Shown piece after piece: positions 1 through 5,552 of a DNA stretch of 11,483 nt. Source of the DNA: an uncultured beta proteobacterium (GTDB taxonomy: Bacteria > Pseudomonadota > Gammaproteobacteria > Burkholderiales > Rhodocyclaceae); assembly GCA_903933395.1 (NCBI GenBank), contig CAIZKA010000192.1, positions 1-11,483 of the forward strand. The letters are read 5' to 3'. Under the pieces are notes generated by a model. That model saw only the letters and a list, made by a program, of their open reading frames with translations. It was not told the origin of the DNA and did not search any database. The position numbers and the translations under genes are program-made. Each line of letters begins with the position of its first letter. Position 1 is the stretch's first letter.

Positions 1-1
1 C

Positions 2-778
2 AACCACCTCGGCGATCTCGGCGCGCTGGGCAACGATGCCGCCTTCGCCTTCGGCCTGACCCAGTTCTTCCGCCTCAAGGAAGACTGGGTGCGCCTCAAC
101 GCCAGGCTGTTCGGCCACCGCTTCATGATGGATTGCATCGTGCCCGGCGGCGTGACCGTCGATGCCGACGCCGCGGCACTGGCGGAGATTGTCGAGCAGT
201 GCGGCGCCATCGAGCGCGCGGTGAAGGAGTTGCGCGAACTCTACGACGAGCATCCCGGCCTGCAGGACCGCTTCGCCACGACCGGCATCATCGACAGCAA
301 CCTGGCGCGTGAACTTTCGCTGACCGGCATGGCGGCCCGCGCCACCGGCATCCTGCTCGACGGCCGCGCCCATCGCCAGGGCTACACGCCGCCGCCGCCC
401 TACGCGGCTCTCGGCGTGCGGCCCGTCACTGATGAGCGCGGCGACGTCGCCGCCCGCGTCGCGGTGCGCTTCGGCGAAATTGCCGAGTCGCTGCGCCTGT
501 TGCGCCTGCTGGCGGTCGGCATGGCCGCCGGCGAGACCCGGAGCGAAGTCGCGCCCGTGGCCGGTGCCGGCGGGCTCGGCGTGATCGAAGGCTGGCGCGG
601 CGAGGTGCTGGTCGGCGTCCAGTTCGACGGCGAGGGCAAACTGGCCCGCGTCCACCCCCACGACCCGTCCTGGCAGGCCTGGCCGGCGCTGGAGCACGCG
701 GTGATGAACGACATCGTTCCCGATTTCCCGCTGATCAACAAATCCTTCAATCTTTCCTACAGCGGAGTTGATCTGTGA
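2..778 (+). CDS. Hydrogenase-like (HyfG/NuoD family) large subunit, C-terminal 258 residues
   Basis: This is the 3' part of a gene whose start lies before the window; the frame is open from base 2. The first residues (NHLGDLGALGND, then GHRFMMDCIVPGG) are typical of the large subunit of group 4 hydrogenases and of the 49-kDa (NuoD) subunit of complex I. In true members this subunit holds the Ni-Fe site (or, in complex I, helps form the quinone site) and docks on the small subunit at the membrane. The protein ends with DFPLINKSFNLSYSGVDL. Only two Cys are visible, both near the front of the visible part (MDC, EQC), so the C-terminal Cys-x-x-Cys that completes Ni-Fe binding in hydrogenases is absent. 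The N-terminal Cys pair is outside the window. It overlaps the start of the next gene by four bases, which suggests translational coupling. The family call is firm; catalysis of hydrogen turnover is doubtful. Confidence 0.85.
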   Translation, partial: NHLGDLGALGNDAAFAFGLTQFFRLKEDWVRLNARLFGHRFMMDCIVPGGVTVDADAAALAEIVEQCGAIERAVKELRELYDEHPGLQDRFATTGIIDSNLARELSLTGMAARATGILLDGRAHRQGYTPPPPYAALGVRPVTDERGDVAARVAVRFGEIAESLRLLRLLAVGMAAGETRSEVAPVAGAGGLGVIEGWRGEVLVGVQFDGEGKLARVHPHDPSWQAWPALEHAVMNDIVPDFPLINKSFNLSYSGVDL

Positions 779-1287
779 TTCCCCTGCTAAGACACATCTT
801 CCGCACCGGCATCCTCACCGAGCCGCAGCAATTTCCCGAGGACGGTCCGCAGCGCGAGATCGACCGGCTGCACGACGAGATCCTGCAGATCCTCGGCCGC
901 GCGCTGACCATACGCGAGGTCGATGCCGGGTCCTGCAATGCCTGCGAACTGGAAGTCCACGCCCTCAACAATCCCTATTACAACCTCGAAGGCCGCGGCA
1001 TCAAGTTCGTCGCCAGCCCGCGCCATGCCGACATGCTGCTGGTCACCGGCCCGGTGACGAAGAACATGGAGAACGCGCTGCGCATCGCCTACGATTGCAC
1101 GCCCGATCCCAAGCTGGTGGTGGCGGTGGGCGATTGCGGCTGCAGCGGCGGCGTCTTCGGCGAGAGCTATGCGAGCTGCGGCGCGATCAGCAACGTGGTC
1201 GGCGTCGATGTGCGCATCCCCGGCTGTCCGCCGACACCGCTGGCATTGATGCAGGGAATTCTGGCGGCGGTGCGCACGGCGAAGTAG
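775..1287 (+). CDS. Hydrogenase-like small subunit (HyfI/HycG/NuoB family), 170 aa
   Basis: This is a complete Fe-S subunit of the NuoB/HycG/HyfI family, which passes electrons through one [4Fe-4S] cluster to or from the large subunit. Four candidate ligands are visible: Cys54 and Cys57 in SCNACELE, Cys121 in GDCGCSGG and Cys151 in PGCPPTP. The Cys-x-x-Cys spacing is the hydrogenase form, since complex I NuoB has two adjacent Cys. No membrane segment is seen. The start is GTG at 775; GGAG at 764-767 is a well-placed ribosome binding site, and the GTGA overlap with the stop of the large-subunit gene fixes this choice. The length is normal for the HyfI type, which lacks the extra ferredoxin-like domain of some group 4 proteins. 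It appears to be the last gene of its operon, because the next gene is unrelated and begins 115 bases on. Its role follows that of the large subunit, so the electron acceptor is unknown. Confidence 0.9.
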   Translation: MIPLLRHIFRTGILTEPQQFPEDGPQREIDRLHDEILQILGRALTIREVDAGSCNACELEVHALNNPYYNLEGRGIKFVASPRHADMLLVTGPVTKNMENALRIAYDCTPDPKLVVAVGDCGCSGGVFGESYASCGAISNVVGVDVRIPGCPPTPLALMQGILAAVRTAK

Positions 1288-1328
1288 GCAGGAATCGTTT
1301 CGCCTGCACCAAGCCGACGGGGCGCTCG

Positions 1329-1340
1329 AAAGTCGGCGCC
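1329..1340 (+). repeat. Copy 1 of intergenic motif AAAGTCGGCGCC
   Basis: This 12-bp motif occurs three times in the window (also 1926-1937, and 5553-5564 on the other strand), always between genes. This copy is about 40 bases after the hydrogenase-like small subunit. A weak hairpin follows at 1351-1369 (six-base arms CGAATC and GATTCG) without a T-run. The function is unknown. Confidence 0.5.
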
Positions 1341-1402
1341 GGAGTTACGCCGAATCAGGGCTGGATTCGCCTTGGAGATTGTCTGCGGGTATCATTTCAC
1401 GA

Positions 1403-1652
1403 ATGAGTCCAACCATTTTTCGCGAAGGCGGTTTCAGGTTCTACTTCTTTTCGCGAGAAGAGCCGAGAATGCATGTGCATGTTCAGGGGCAGAACGGCGA
1501 GGCGAAGTTCTGCGAAGTTTTGACTTGAGCCGGAGATCGAGGTAGCCCAACATACCGGCCTTTCCCGGCGAGAAATCAGTGAGGCCCTTCGCCTCGTCCA
1601 GGAGCATGAAAATGACATCAGCAGCGCTTGGCGCAAACATTTCCCCCGTTGA
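1403..1652 (+). pseudogene. DUF4160 gene, disrupted by 10-bp duplication and nonsense change
   Basis: The N-terminal half (MSPTIFREGGFRFYFFS, then HVHVQGQNGEAKF) matches the start of small DUF4160 proteins. As it stands it stops at 1526-1528 after only 41 residues. The rest of the family sequence (LEPEIEV, GLSRREISEALRL, HENDISSAWRKHF) continues in another frame from 1524 to the stop at 1650-1652. An imperfect tandem duplication of ten bases (1503-1512 CGAAGTTCTG and 1513-1522 CGAAGTTTTG) separates the two parts. Removing one copy restores a single 79-codon frame, but TGA at 1521-1523 then stands where the family has Trp (AKF-W-LEPE). The gene therefore has two lesions and is probably dead. 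It overlaps the next gene, as is usual for DUF4160/DUF2442 pairs. The family has no established biochemical function known to me. The start has no ribosome binding site, and a -10-like TATCAT lies seven bases before the ATG. Confidence 0.85.
1503..1522 (+). repeat. 10-bp tandem duplication that breaks the DUF4160 gene
   Basis: Two adjacent copies, CGAAGTTCTG and CGAAGTTTTG, differ at one base. The extra ten bases shift the frame by one. The C/T difference between copies suggests the duplication is not very recent, or that the copies have drifted since the gene lost function. Confidence 0.85.
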
Positions 1653-1881
1653 GGTAACCAACATTTCTCAGCATGGCTTCTGGATTCTGTTGAATGACGA
1701 GGAGCTCTTTCTTTCCTTTTCGGAATTTCCATGGTTTCGTGACGTCGCAGCCGGGAAGATTCTCCACATCGAACTGCCGTCGCCGAACCATCTCTACTGG
1801 CCTGAACTGGATGTCGACTTGGCTGTCGAGTCGATACGGCATCCCGAGCAGTTCCCCCTTGTCAGCCATGTCGATGCCTGA
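1612..1881 (+). CDS. DUF2442 family small protein, 89 aa
   Basis: A small soluble protein of the DUF2442 family, recognised by VTNISQHGFWILL, then EELFLSFSEFPWFRD and SPNHLYWPELDVDLAVESI, followed by HPEQFPLVS. These are the conserved blocks of the family and the length is normal. No membrane segment or Cys is present. ATG 1612 is chosen because AGGAG at 1600-1604 lies seven bases before it; ATG 1606 is too close to that site, and GTG 1579 would lie deep inside the upstream gene. The gene starts within the last 41 bases of the broken DUF4160 gene, and the two are often neighbours in bacterial genomes. A toxin-antitoxin-like role has been suggested for such pairs, but I know of no settled function. 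The frame is intact although its partner is broken. Local GC is lower than in the flanking operons, in keeping with an acquired cassette. Confidence 0.85.
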   Translation: MTSAALGANISPVEVTNISQHGFWILLNDEELFLSFSEFPWFRDVAAGKILHIELPSPNHLYWPELDVDLAVESIRHPEQFPLVSHVDA

Positions 1882-1925
1882 CATCGGCTAAACGGTTCTA
1901 CCACCGGATAATTCCGGCCCGGCCA

Positions 1926-1937
1926 AAAGTCGGCGCC
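1926..1937 (+). repeat. Copy 2 of intergenic motif AAAGTCGGCGCC
   Basis: Same 12-bp motif as at 1329-1340 and in the same orientation. It lies about 45 bases after the stop of the DUF2442 gene and just before the MITE-like element. The remaining bases between 1882 and 1973 hold no recognisable gene. Confidence 0.5.
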
Positions 1938-2073
1938 GGCGCTGCGGCGACCGGGCAGGCCGCGGCAAGCTCAGAGGCTGTGAAGAAATCGTAGCGAGCG
2001 GGCCGCAGCGGGGTGCGGCCGGAGCGCTGCTACCGGAACGTATGTGGTTATACGTGAGGGCGAGGCGGGGTTT

Positions 2074-2091
2074 CGCAAAGCATGCTTTGCG
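2074..2091. repeat. 18-bp perfect palindrome inside the MITE-like element
   Basis: CGCAAAGCATGCTTTGCG reads the same on both strands. Its role is unknown; it could be a protein site or a cruciform within the element. Confidence 0.8.
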
Positions 2092-2101
2092 CCGCCGCAG
2101 C

Positions 2102-2125
2102 CGGCCCGGTGTGCAAACCGGGCCG
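2102..2125. repeat. GC-rich hairpin (9-bp arms) inside the MITE-like element
   Basis: The arms CGGCCCGGT (2102-2110) and ACCGGGCCG (2117-2125) pair perfectly around a six-base loop. It lies about 60-80 bases after the stop of the minus-strand regulator gene and could help end that transcript. There is no T-run, so it is not a canonical intrinsic terminator. Confidence 0.55.
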
Positions 2126-2183
2126 TGGAAGAGCACCGCCCAATCCCCGATCCGGCACGCGCAGTAGATTTATTCACAGCCTC

Positions 2184-2813
2184 TCAATCGAAGAGCTTGT
2201 GCTCGACGGCGTAGCGGATCAGGTCGGCGTTGTTGCCGGTGCCGAGCTTCTCCATCAGGTGCGTCTTGTGCGTGGTGACGGTTTTCGGGCTCAGGTGCAG
2301 CTGCTCGGCGATCTGGCTCAGCGGCACGCCCTGCGCGATCAGCTTGAAGATCTGCCGTTCCCGCTGGCTCAGGGTTTCATGCGCAAGGCTGCTCGGGCGC
2401 ACCGATTCGAATGCCAGCGTTTCGGCCAGGGCCGGAGGGATGAAGCGTTCCCCGGCGGCCACCTGGCTTACGGCGGCGTGCAGCGTATCGGGTGAGGATT
2501 CCTTGGTGATGTAACCGGTGGCGCCGGCCTGCAGCGCGCGGCGCACCGTCGCCGGCTCGTCGTGCATGCTGAGGATCAGGATAGGCAAGGACGGATGACG
2601 CTGGCGCAACTGTTCGATCAATTGCGTGCCGCTGGTGCCGGGCATGGTCAGGTCGGAAATCAGCAGATCGGCTTCGACGGTTTGCGCCACATCCAGCACC
2701 TGTCCCGCATTCGCCGCCTCGGCGACGACCGCGATGCCGTCGAAGGATTCCAGCATCTGCTTGAGCCCGATGCGGAACAGCGTGTGGTCGTCGGCAATGA
2801 TGATGCGGGTCAT
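2184..2813 (-). CDS. NarL/FixJ-type response regulator with LuxR HTH, 209 aa
   Basis: A two-domain DNA-binding response regulator. The receiver domain (residues 1-120) shows the acidic pair Asp8-Asp9 (IADDH), phosphoacceptor Asp54 (ISDLTMPG), Ser82 and Lys104 (YITKESSP), so all catalytic positions are present. The LuxR-type helix-turn-helix fills residues 147-209 (LSQRERQIFKLIAQG, then LHLSPKTVTTHKTHLMEKL). The start is ATG at 2813, which overlaps the TGA of the upstream kinase gene as ATGA. The same frame remains open further upstream, but that stretch lies inside the kinase gene and is not regulator sequence. Tight coupling to the kinase makes that its likely phosphodonor. The stop codon TGA (2186-2184) is also one copy of the 3-bp duplication flanking the MITE-like element, so the element sits immediately after the last codon without changing the protein. 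Target genes cannot be told from this window. Confidence 0.93.
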   Translation of the reverse strand: MTRIIIADDHTLFRIGLKQMLESFDGIAVVAEAANAGQVLDVAQTVEADLLISDLTMPGTSGTQLIEQLRQRHPSLPILILSMHDEPATVRRALQAGATGYITKESSPDTLHAAVSQVAAGERFIPPALAETLAFESVRPSSLAHETLSQRERQIFKLIAQGVPLSQIAEQLHLSPKTVTTHKTHLMEKLGTGNNADLIRYAVEHKLFD

Positions 2814-4060
2814 GGCGGGCTTTCCGGGGCGGGCAGGGCAGGCAAGGGCAGGTGGACCGTGATGCGCGTGCCTTCGCCGGCCGCACTGTCGATGTCGAGC
2901 GCGCCGTGCAGCGCGGCGACGCGCTCGCGCATGCCGACCAGGCCGAAGTGCTCGCCGGCAGCGACGGCGGCGGGATCGAAGCCGCAGCCGTCGTCGGCCA
3001 CGCTCAGGATCAGCTGCCCGCCGTCGGCCCGCAGGGAGACATGCACGCTGCGCGCGCCGGCGTAGCGCAGCACATTGGTGAAGGCCTCCTGCACGATGCG
3101 AAACAGCGCCGTGGCGACGGCATCGGGCAGCGATTCCGCGACGGGGGCCAGCGCCACGGTGAATTGCAGCCCGGCGGGCTCGAGCACGCGCGCGGCCTGC
3201 CATTCGATGGCGGCGGGCAGGCCGAGGTTCAACGCCGGCGGGCGCAGTTCCGCCGCGATCGATTTCACGCTGCGGTAGGCCTCGCCGATGATGGTTTCGA
3301 TCGCAGCCAGCGCGCTGTGCGTGGGCGGGTCGCCGGCAAGGCGGCCGTCCAGCCACTGCAGCTGCATGCGGGCGCTGGTCAGCAACTGCCCGAGTTCGTC
3401 GTGGAATTCGCGCGCCAGGCGGCGGTATTCCTGCTCCCTTTCATTTTCGCGGTAGGTCGCGAGCCGGCGCAACTCCTCGCGCGACGCTTCGAGCGACTGC
3501 TGCGCGTTCATCAGCGGCGTGACATCGACAATCACCCCCGCCAGCAGCGGCTCGCCGCCGGGACCGATGTCCACCGAGCCGCGCATCTGCAGCCAGCGCA
3601 CCTCCGGCTCCCTGCCGCCGGCTGCCGGGGCCACGGTACGCCCCAGCCATTCCAGCCGGGTCGGTGAGTCCGCGCCGTTGTTCAGCCACTGCAGTCCGGC
3701 GCGATCTTCCGCGGCCACGGCGGCGAGCAGACGCATCGGGTCGGCGAGCAATTGCTGCGCCGTCACCGGCAGCAGGTTCCCGATGCCATCGCTGACCGCT
3801 TCGAAGCCATGGCCGGGCCGGAAGCTGAAGAGCGCGATCGGCAACTGGTTCGACAACTGTGCCAGCCGGTTTTGCGTGGCACGCAGTTCGGTTTCTGCAA
3901 TGCGCCGGCGTTCGCGCAGGCGGCGCCGGTTAAGCCAGGACCAGACGGCGATCCCGACCATCGCCGCAAACACCAGCGCCAGCAACAGTCCCGTCGAAAG
4001 GGTCAGTTGTCGCGAGGTGCCGACTTGCGTCAGTTCGGTTGCAGCGTAGGCCAGGCCCAT
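2810..4060 (-). CDS. Sensor histidine kinase, HisKA_3 type with PAS-like domain, 416 aa
   Basis: A membrane-bound kinase of the NarX/UhpB type. In order it shows one membrane segment (about 19-41, LSTGLLLALVFAAM), a basic helical linker (RRRLRERRR), a PAS-like region (about 65-185), a HisKA_3 dimerisation helix with His220 (REFHDELGQLL), and an HATPase_c domain with Asn329 (QEAFTNVLRYA), DDGCGFD (356-362) and GLVGMRER (373-380). All catalytic boxes are intact. Only about 18 residues precede the membrane segment, so there is no sizeable periplasmic sensor and the signal is probably read by the PAS-like region. The start is ATG 4060. The frame is open back to 4216, but that stretch contains the promoter -10 TATAAT and a strong hairpin, so it is leader DNA. 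No good ribosome binding site is seen. It overlaps the regulator gene by four bases and is the likely partner of that regulator. Confidence 0.88.
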   Translation of the reverse strand: MGLAYAATELTQVGTSRQLTLSTGLLLALVFAAMVGIAVWSWLNRRRLRERRRIAETELRATQNRLAQLSNQLPIALFSFRPGHGFEAVSDGIGNLLPVTAQQLLADPMRLLAAVAAEDRAGLQWLNNGADSPTRLEWLGRTVAPAAGGREPEVRWLQMRGSVDIGPGGEPLLAGVIVDVTPLMNAQQSLEASREELRRLATYRENEREQEYRRLAREFHDELGQLLTSARMQLQWLDGRLAGDPPTHSALAAIETIIGEAYRSVKSIAAELRPPALNLGLPAAIEWQAARVLEPAGLQFTVALAPVAESLPDAVATALFRIVQEAFTNVLRYAGARSVHVSLRADGGQLILSVADDGCGFDPAAVAAGEHFGLVGMRERVAALHGALDIDSAAGEGTRITVHLPLPALPAPESPP

Positions 4061-4091
4061 GGGCGGTGAGGTCGCAGCGAAAGATCGTCCG

Positions 4092-4117
4092 ATTATAGAC
4101 ACCGCCGGAAAATGCAA
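4092..4117 (-). promoter_or_regulatory. Likely promoter of the kinase-regulator operon
   Basis: Reading the minus strand, a perfect -10 box TATAAT lies at 4097-4092. The nearest -35-like hexamer, TTGCAT (4117-4112), is only 14 bases away, which is short; GGCTTG gives 17 bases but a poor match. Transcription would begin near 4085, about 25 bases before ATG 4060. This supports that start over longer versions of the protein. Confidence 0.5.
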
Positions 4118-4149
4118 GCCGGCACGCAAACAATTCCGCCGGACAAAAA

Positions 4150-4186
4150 GGGTATGTCCCCGTCCTTTTGGGCGGGGACGGTACCC
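4150..4186. repeat. Strong bulged hairpin (16 bp) in the divergent intergenic region
   Basis: The arm 4150-4165 (GGGTATGTCCCCGTCC) pairs with 4170-4186 through sixteen pairs, two of them G-T type, with one bulged G at 4181 and a TTTT loop. On the minus strand it is followed by a run of five T (complement of AAAAA at 4145-4149), so there it resembles an intrinsic terminator. No minus-strand gene lies upstream for it to end. A REP-type repeat is the alternative. Confidence 0.6.
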
Positions 4187-4263
4187 CCCCGGCGGGAGAT
4201 GCGCGGCGGTATCCACCCGGATGGTGCTGGCGAGGCGGCGGTGTCGAAATGAACGGGTTGTAC

Positions 4264-4292
4264 TTGTAAAAAGTAAAGGCGTTGTTTAGAAT
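4264..4292 (+). promoter_or_regulatory. Likely promoter of the AAA_14/DUF4143 ATPase gene, possibly leaderless
   Basis: TTGTAA (4264-4269) and TAGAAT (4287-4292) are separated by 17 bases, a good sigma-70-type match in an AT-rich patch. The -10 box ends seven bases before ATG 4300, so the transcript would start at or next to the start codon. No ribosome binding site precedes the gene. Confidence 0.5.
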
Positions 4293-4299
4293 TGACATC

Positions 4300-5526
4300 A
4301 TGTTTTCGCGTCACATTGAGCCGTTTCTTTTCACCCTTCTGCGCCATTTTCCCTGCGTGGCGGTCACCGGCGTACGTCAGTGCGGAAAGACAACTCTGCT
4401 TGGCATGTTGCCGGGAGAGTGGCGGCGTTTCGACATGGAGAGCATTGCCGACCGGCAGCAGGTACTCGGCGACCCCGACCTTTTCCTGCGCCTGAATGAA
4501 AACTACGTGATCATCGACGAGGCACAACTGGCGCCGGCCCTGTTTCCCGCGTTGCGGGTTGCCGTGGACAGGAAACGCGGTGCCAAGGGGCGCTTCATCC
4601 TTTCCGGCTCGAGCGCACCCGATCTGGTGAAGGCTATCGCCGAGACACTGGCCGGCCGCATCGGCCTTGCCGAAATGGGGCCGCTGACGCTGGCCGAGGC
4701 CTGGCAACTGCAGCCATCCCCTCTTTTCCCCATGGTTGCAGAGCGCGCCTCACCCGGGCAATTGGTGGCGGCGGCGCAACCGCGCCTGCCGTTGTTGCAG
4801 GTACTCGACTACTGGTTTCATGGCGGCTATCCCGAACCATGGATATCCGGCGACGAGGAGTTTCGCCGCCTTTGGCATCGCAACTATCTCGACACCTACC
4901 TGTTGCGCGATGTGGGCGCACTGTTTCCCGGCGTAAATCGCGACCGCTTCCGCTCGCTAATCCAGATTCTCGGCAATGTGTCGGGCAGCATTCTCAACAA
5001 TGCGGAAATTGCGCGCACTCTGGGCGTGTCCGAACCGACGGTGCGCGACTGGCTGGCGATAGCCGACGGGACTTATCTGTGGCGACATGTGCCGGCCTGG
5101 GATCGATCCCCGCACAAGCAGCTCGTGCGCCATCCCAAGGGCTACTTGCGTGACAGCGGTGTGCTTCACCGGCTGCTGCGGATCGCCGATGCCGAAGCGC
5201 TGGCAACACATCCGTTGCGAGGGCGTTCCTGGGAAGGCCTGGTGGTCGAGAACCTGCTGCGAGGCTTCGAAAGCGCCGGAATCCATATGCGGCCATTCCA
5301 CTTTCGCACACGCGGCGGGGCCGAAATCGACTTGATCCTGGATGGCGAAAGCGGACCGCTGCCGGTTGAAATCAAATTGGGCAGTCAAACCGATGCCAGG
5401 TCGCTGCGCGCCTTGCGCGAGTTCGTGGCGGATCACGACTGCCCGTTGGGTCTGGTGATCAACAACGACGAAAAGGCGCGGCAGCTGGATGAACGGATTA
5501 TCAGTGTGCCGGCAGCGAGCCTGTAG
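4300..5526 (+). CDS. AAA_14 / DUF4143 family ATPase, 408 aa
   Basis: A soluble P-loop ATPase of the widespread AAA_14-DUF4143 family, whose biological role is largely unknown. Visible features are Walker A GVRQCGKTT (24-32), Walker B YVIIDEAQ (69-76), a sensor-like FILSGSS (99-105), the family signature GGYPEP (175-180), and a winged-helix-like stretch (about 236-260, IARTLGVSEPTVRDWL). A C-terminal DUF4143 domain carries a PD-(D/E)xK-like pattern: Glu312 or Glu317, AEID (341-344) and PVEIKLG (355-361). Whether it acts as a nuclease is not known. The length is normal and no break is seen. ATG 4300 is chosen because family proteins begin just before the RHIEPFL block; a TTG at 4282 would add six residues. 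It stands alone, divergent from the kinase, with an intergenic gap before pilE. Such genes are scattered among bacteria and often acquired; the AT-rich promoter fits that. Confidence 0.88.
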   Translation: MFSRHIEPFLFTLLRHFPCVAVTGVRQCGKTTLLGMLPGEWRRFDMESIADRQQVLGDPDLFLRLNENYVIIDEAQLAPALFPALRVAVDRKRGAKGRFILSGSSAPDLVKAIAETLAGRIGLAEMGPLTLAEAWQLQPSPLFPMVAERASPGQLVAAAQPRLPLLQVLDYWFHGGYPEPWISGDEEFRRLWHRNYLDTYLLRDVGALFPGVNRDRFRSLIQILGNVSGSILNNAEIARTLGVSEPTVRDWLAIADGTYLWRHVPAWDRSPHKQLVRHPKGYLRDSGVLHRLLRIADAEALATHPLRGRSWEGLVVENLLRGFESAGIHMRPFHFRTRGGAEIDLILDGESGPLPVEIKLGSQTDARSLRALREFVADHDCPLGLVINNDEKARQLDERIISVPAASL

Positions 5527-5552
5527 CCGGCACCTTCCATCACCGTACCGCT

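Larger units (their letters stand above)
1974..2183. mobile_element. MITE-like element, 210 bp, with 17-bp inverted ends and TCA flanks
   Basis: The left end (1974-1990, GAGGCTGTGAAGAAATC) and the reverse complement of the right end (2167-2183, GAGGCTGTGAATAAATC) agree at 16 of 17 bases. TCA lies directly outside each end (1971-1973 and 2184-2186), as expected for a 3-bp target duplication of TNA type. Such ends and duplications are seen in some IS5-family subgroups (IS427/IS1031-like), but the parent element is an inference. No transposase or other plausible gene is inside, so it would be non-autonomous. The interior is full of inverted repeats: a 7-bp-arm hairpin at 2001-2020, a 6-bp-arm hairpin at 2038-2055, an 18-bp perfect palindrome at 2074-2091, and a 9-bp-arm hairpin at 2102-2125. 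It lies at the very 3' end of the regulator gene on the minus strand and leaves that gene's stop codon intact. Confidence 0.7.

Noticed and set aside
1351..1369. Intrinsic terminator after the hydrogenase-like operon
   Set aside because: The hairpin has only six-base arms and no T-run follows.
768..1406. 212-codon plus-strand frame overlapping the small-subunit gene
   Set aside because: Arg/His-rich out-of-frame reading of the conserved NuoB-like gene.
1503..1528. Programmed frameshift in the DUF4160 gene
   Set aside because: There is no slippery sequence or stimulating structure. A tandem duplication plus TGA at a Trp position explains the break better.
2814..3356. Upstream extension of the response regulator frame on the minus strand
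   Set aside because: It is Arg/Ala-rich, lies wholly inside the kinase gene in another frame, and the receiver domain begins exactly at ATG 2813.
2852..3667. 271-codon open frame on the plus strand opposite the kinase gene
   Set aside because: It is antisense to clear kinase motifs, has shadow-like composition rich in Arg, Gly, Ala and Gln, and matches no family.
4061..4216. Upstream extension of the kinase frame
   Set aside because: It contains a perfect -10 TATAAT and a strong hairpin, and the residues (PRPKGRGHTLFVRR) do not resemble a sensor domain.
4292..4297. Perfect TTGACA that could be a -35 box
   Set aside because: No -10 box lies 16-18 bases downstream, and transcription from it would start after ATG 4300, removing the conserved N-terminus.
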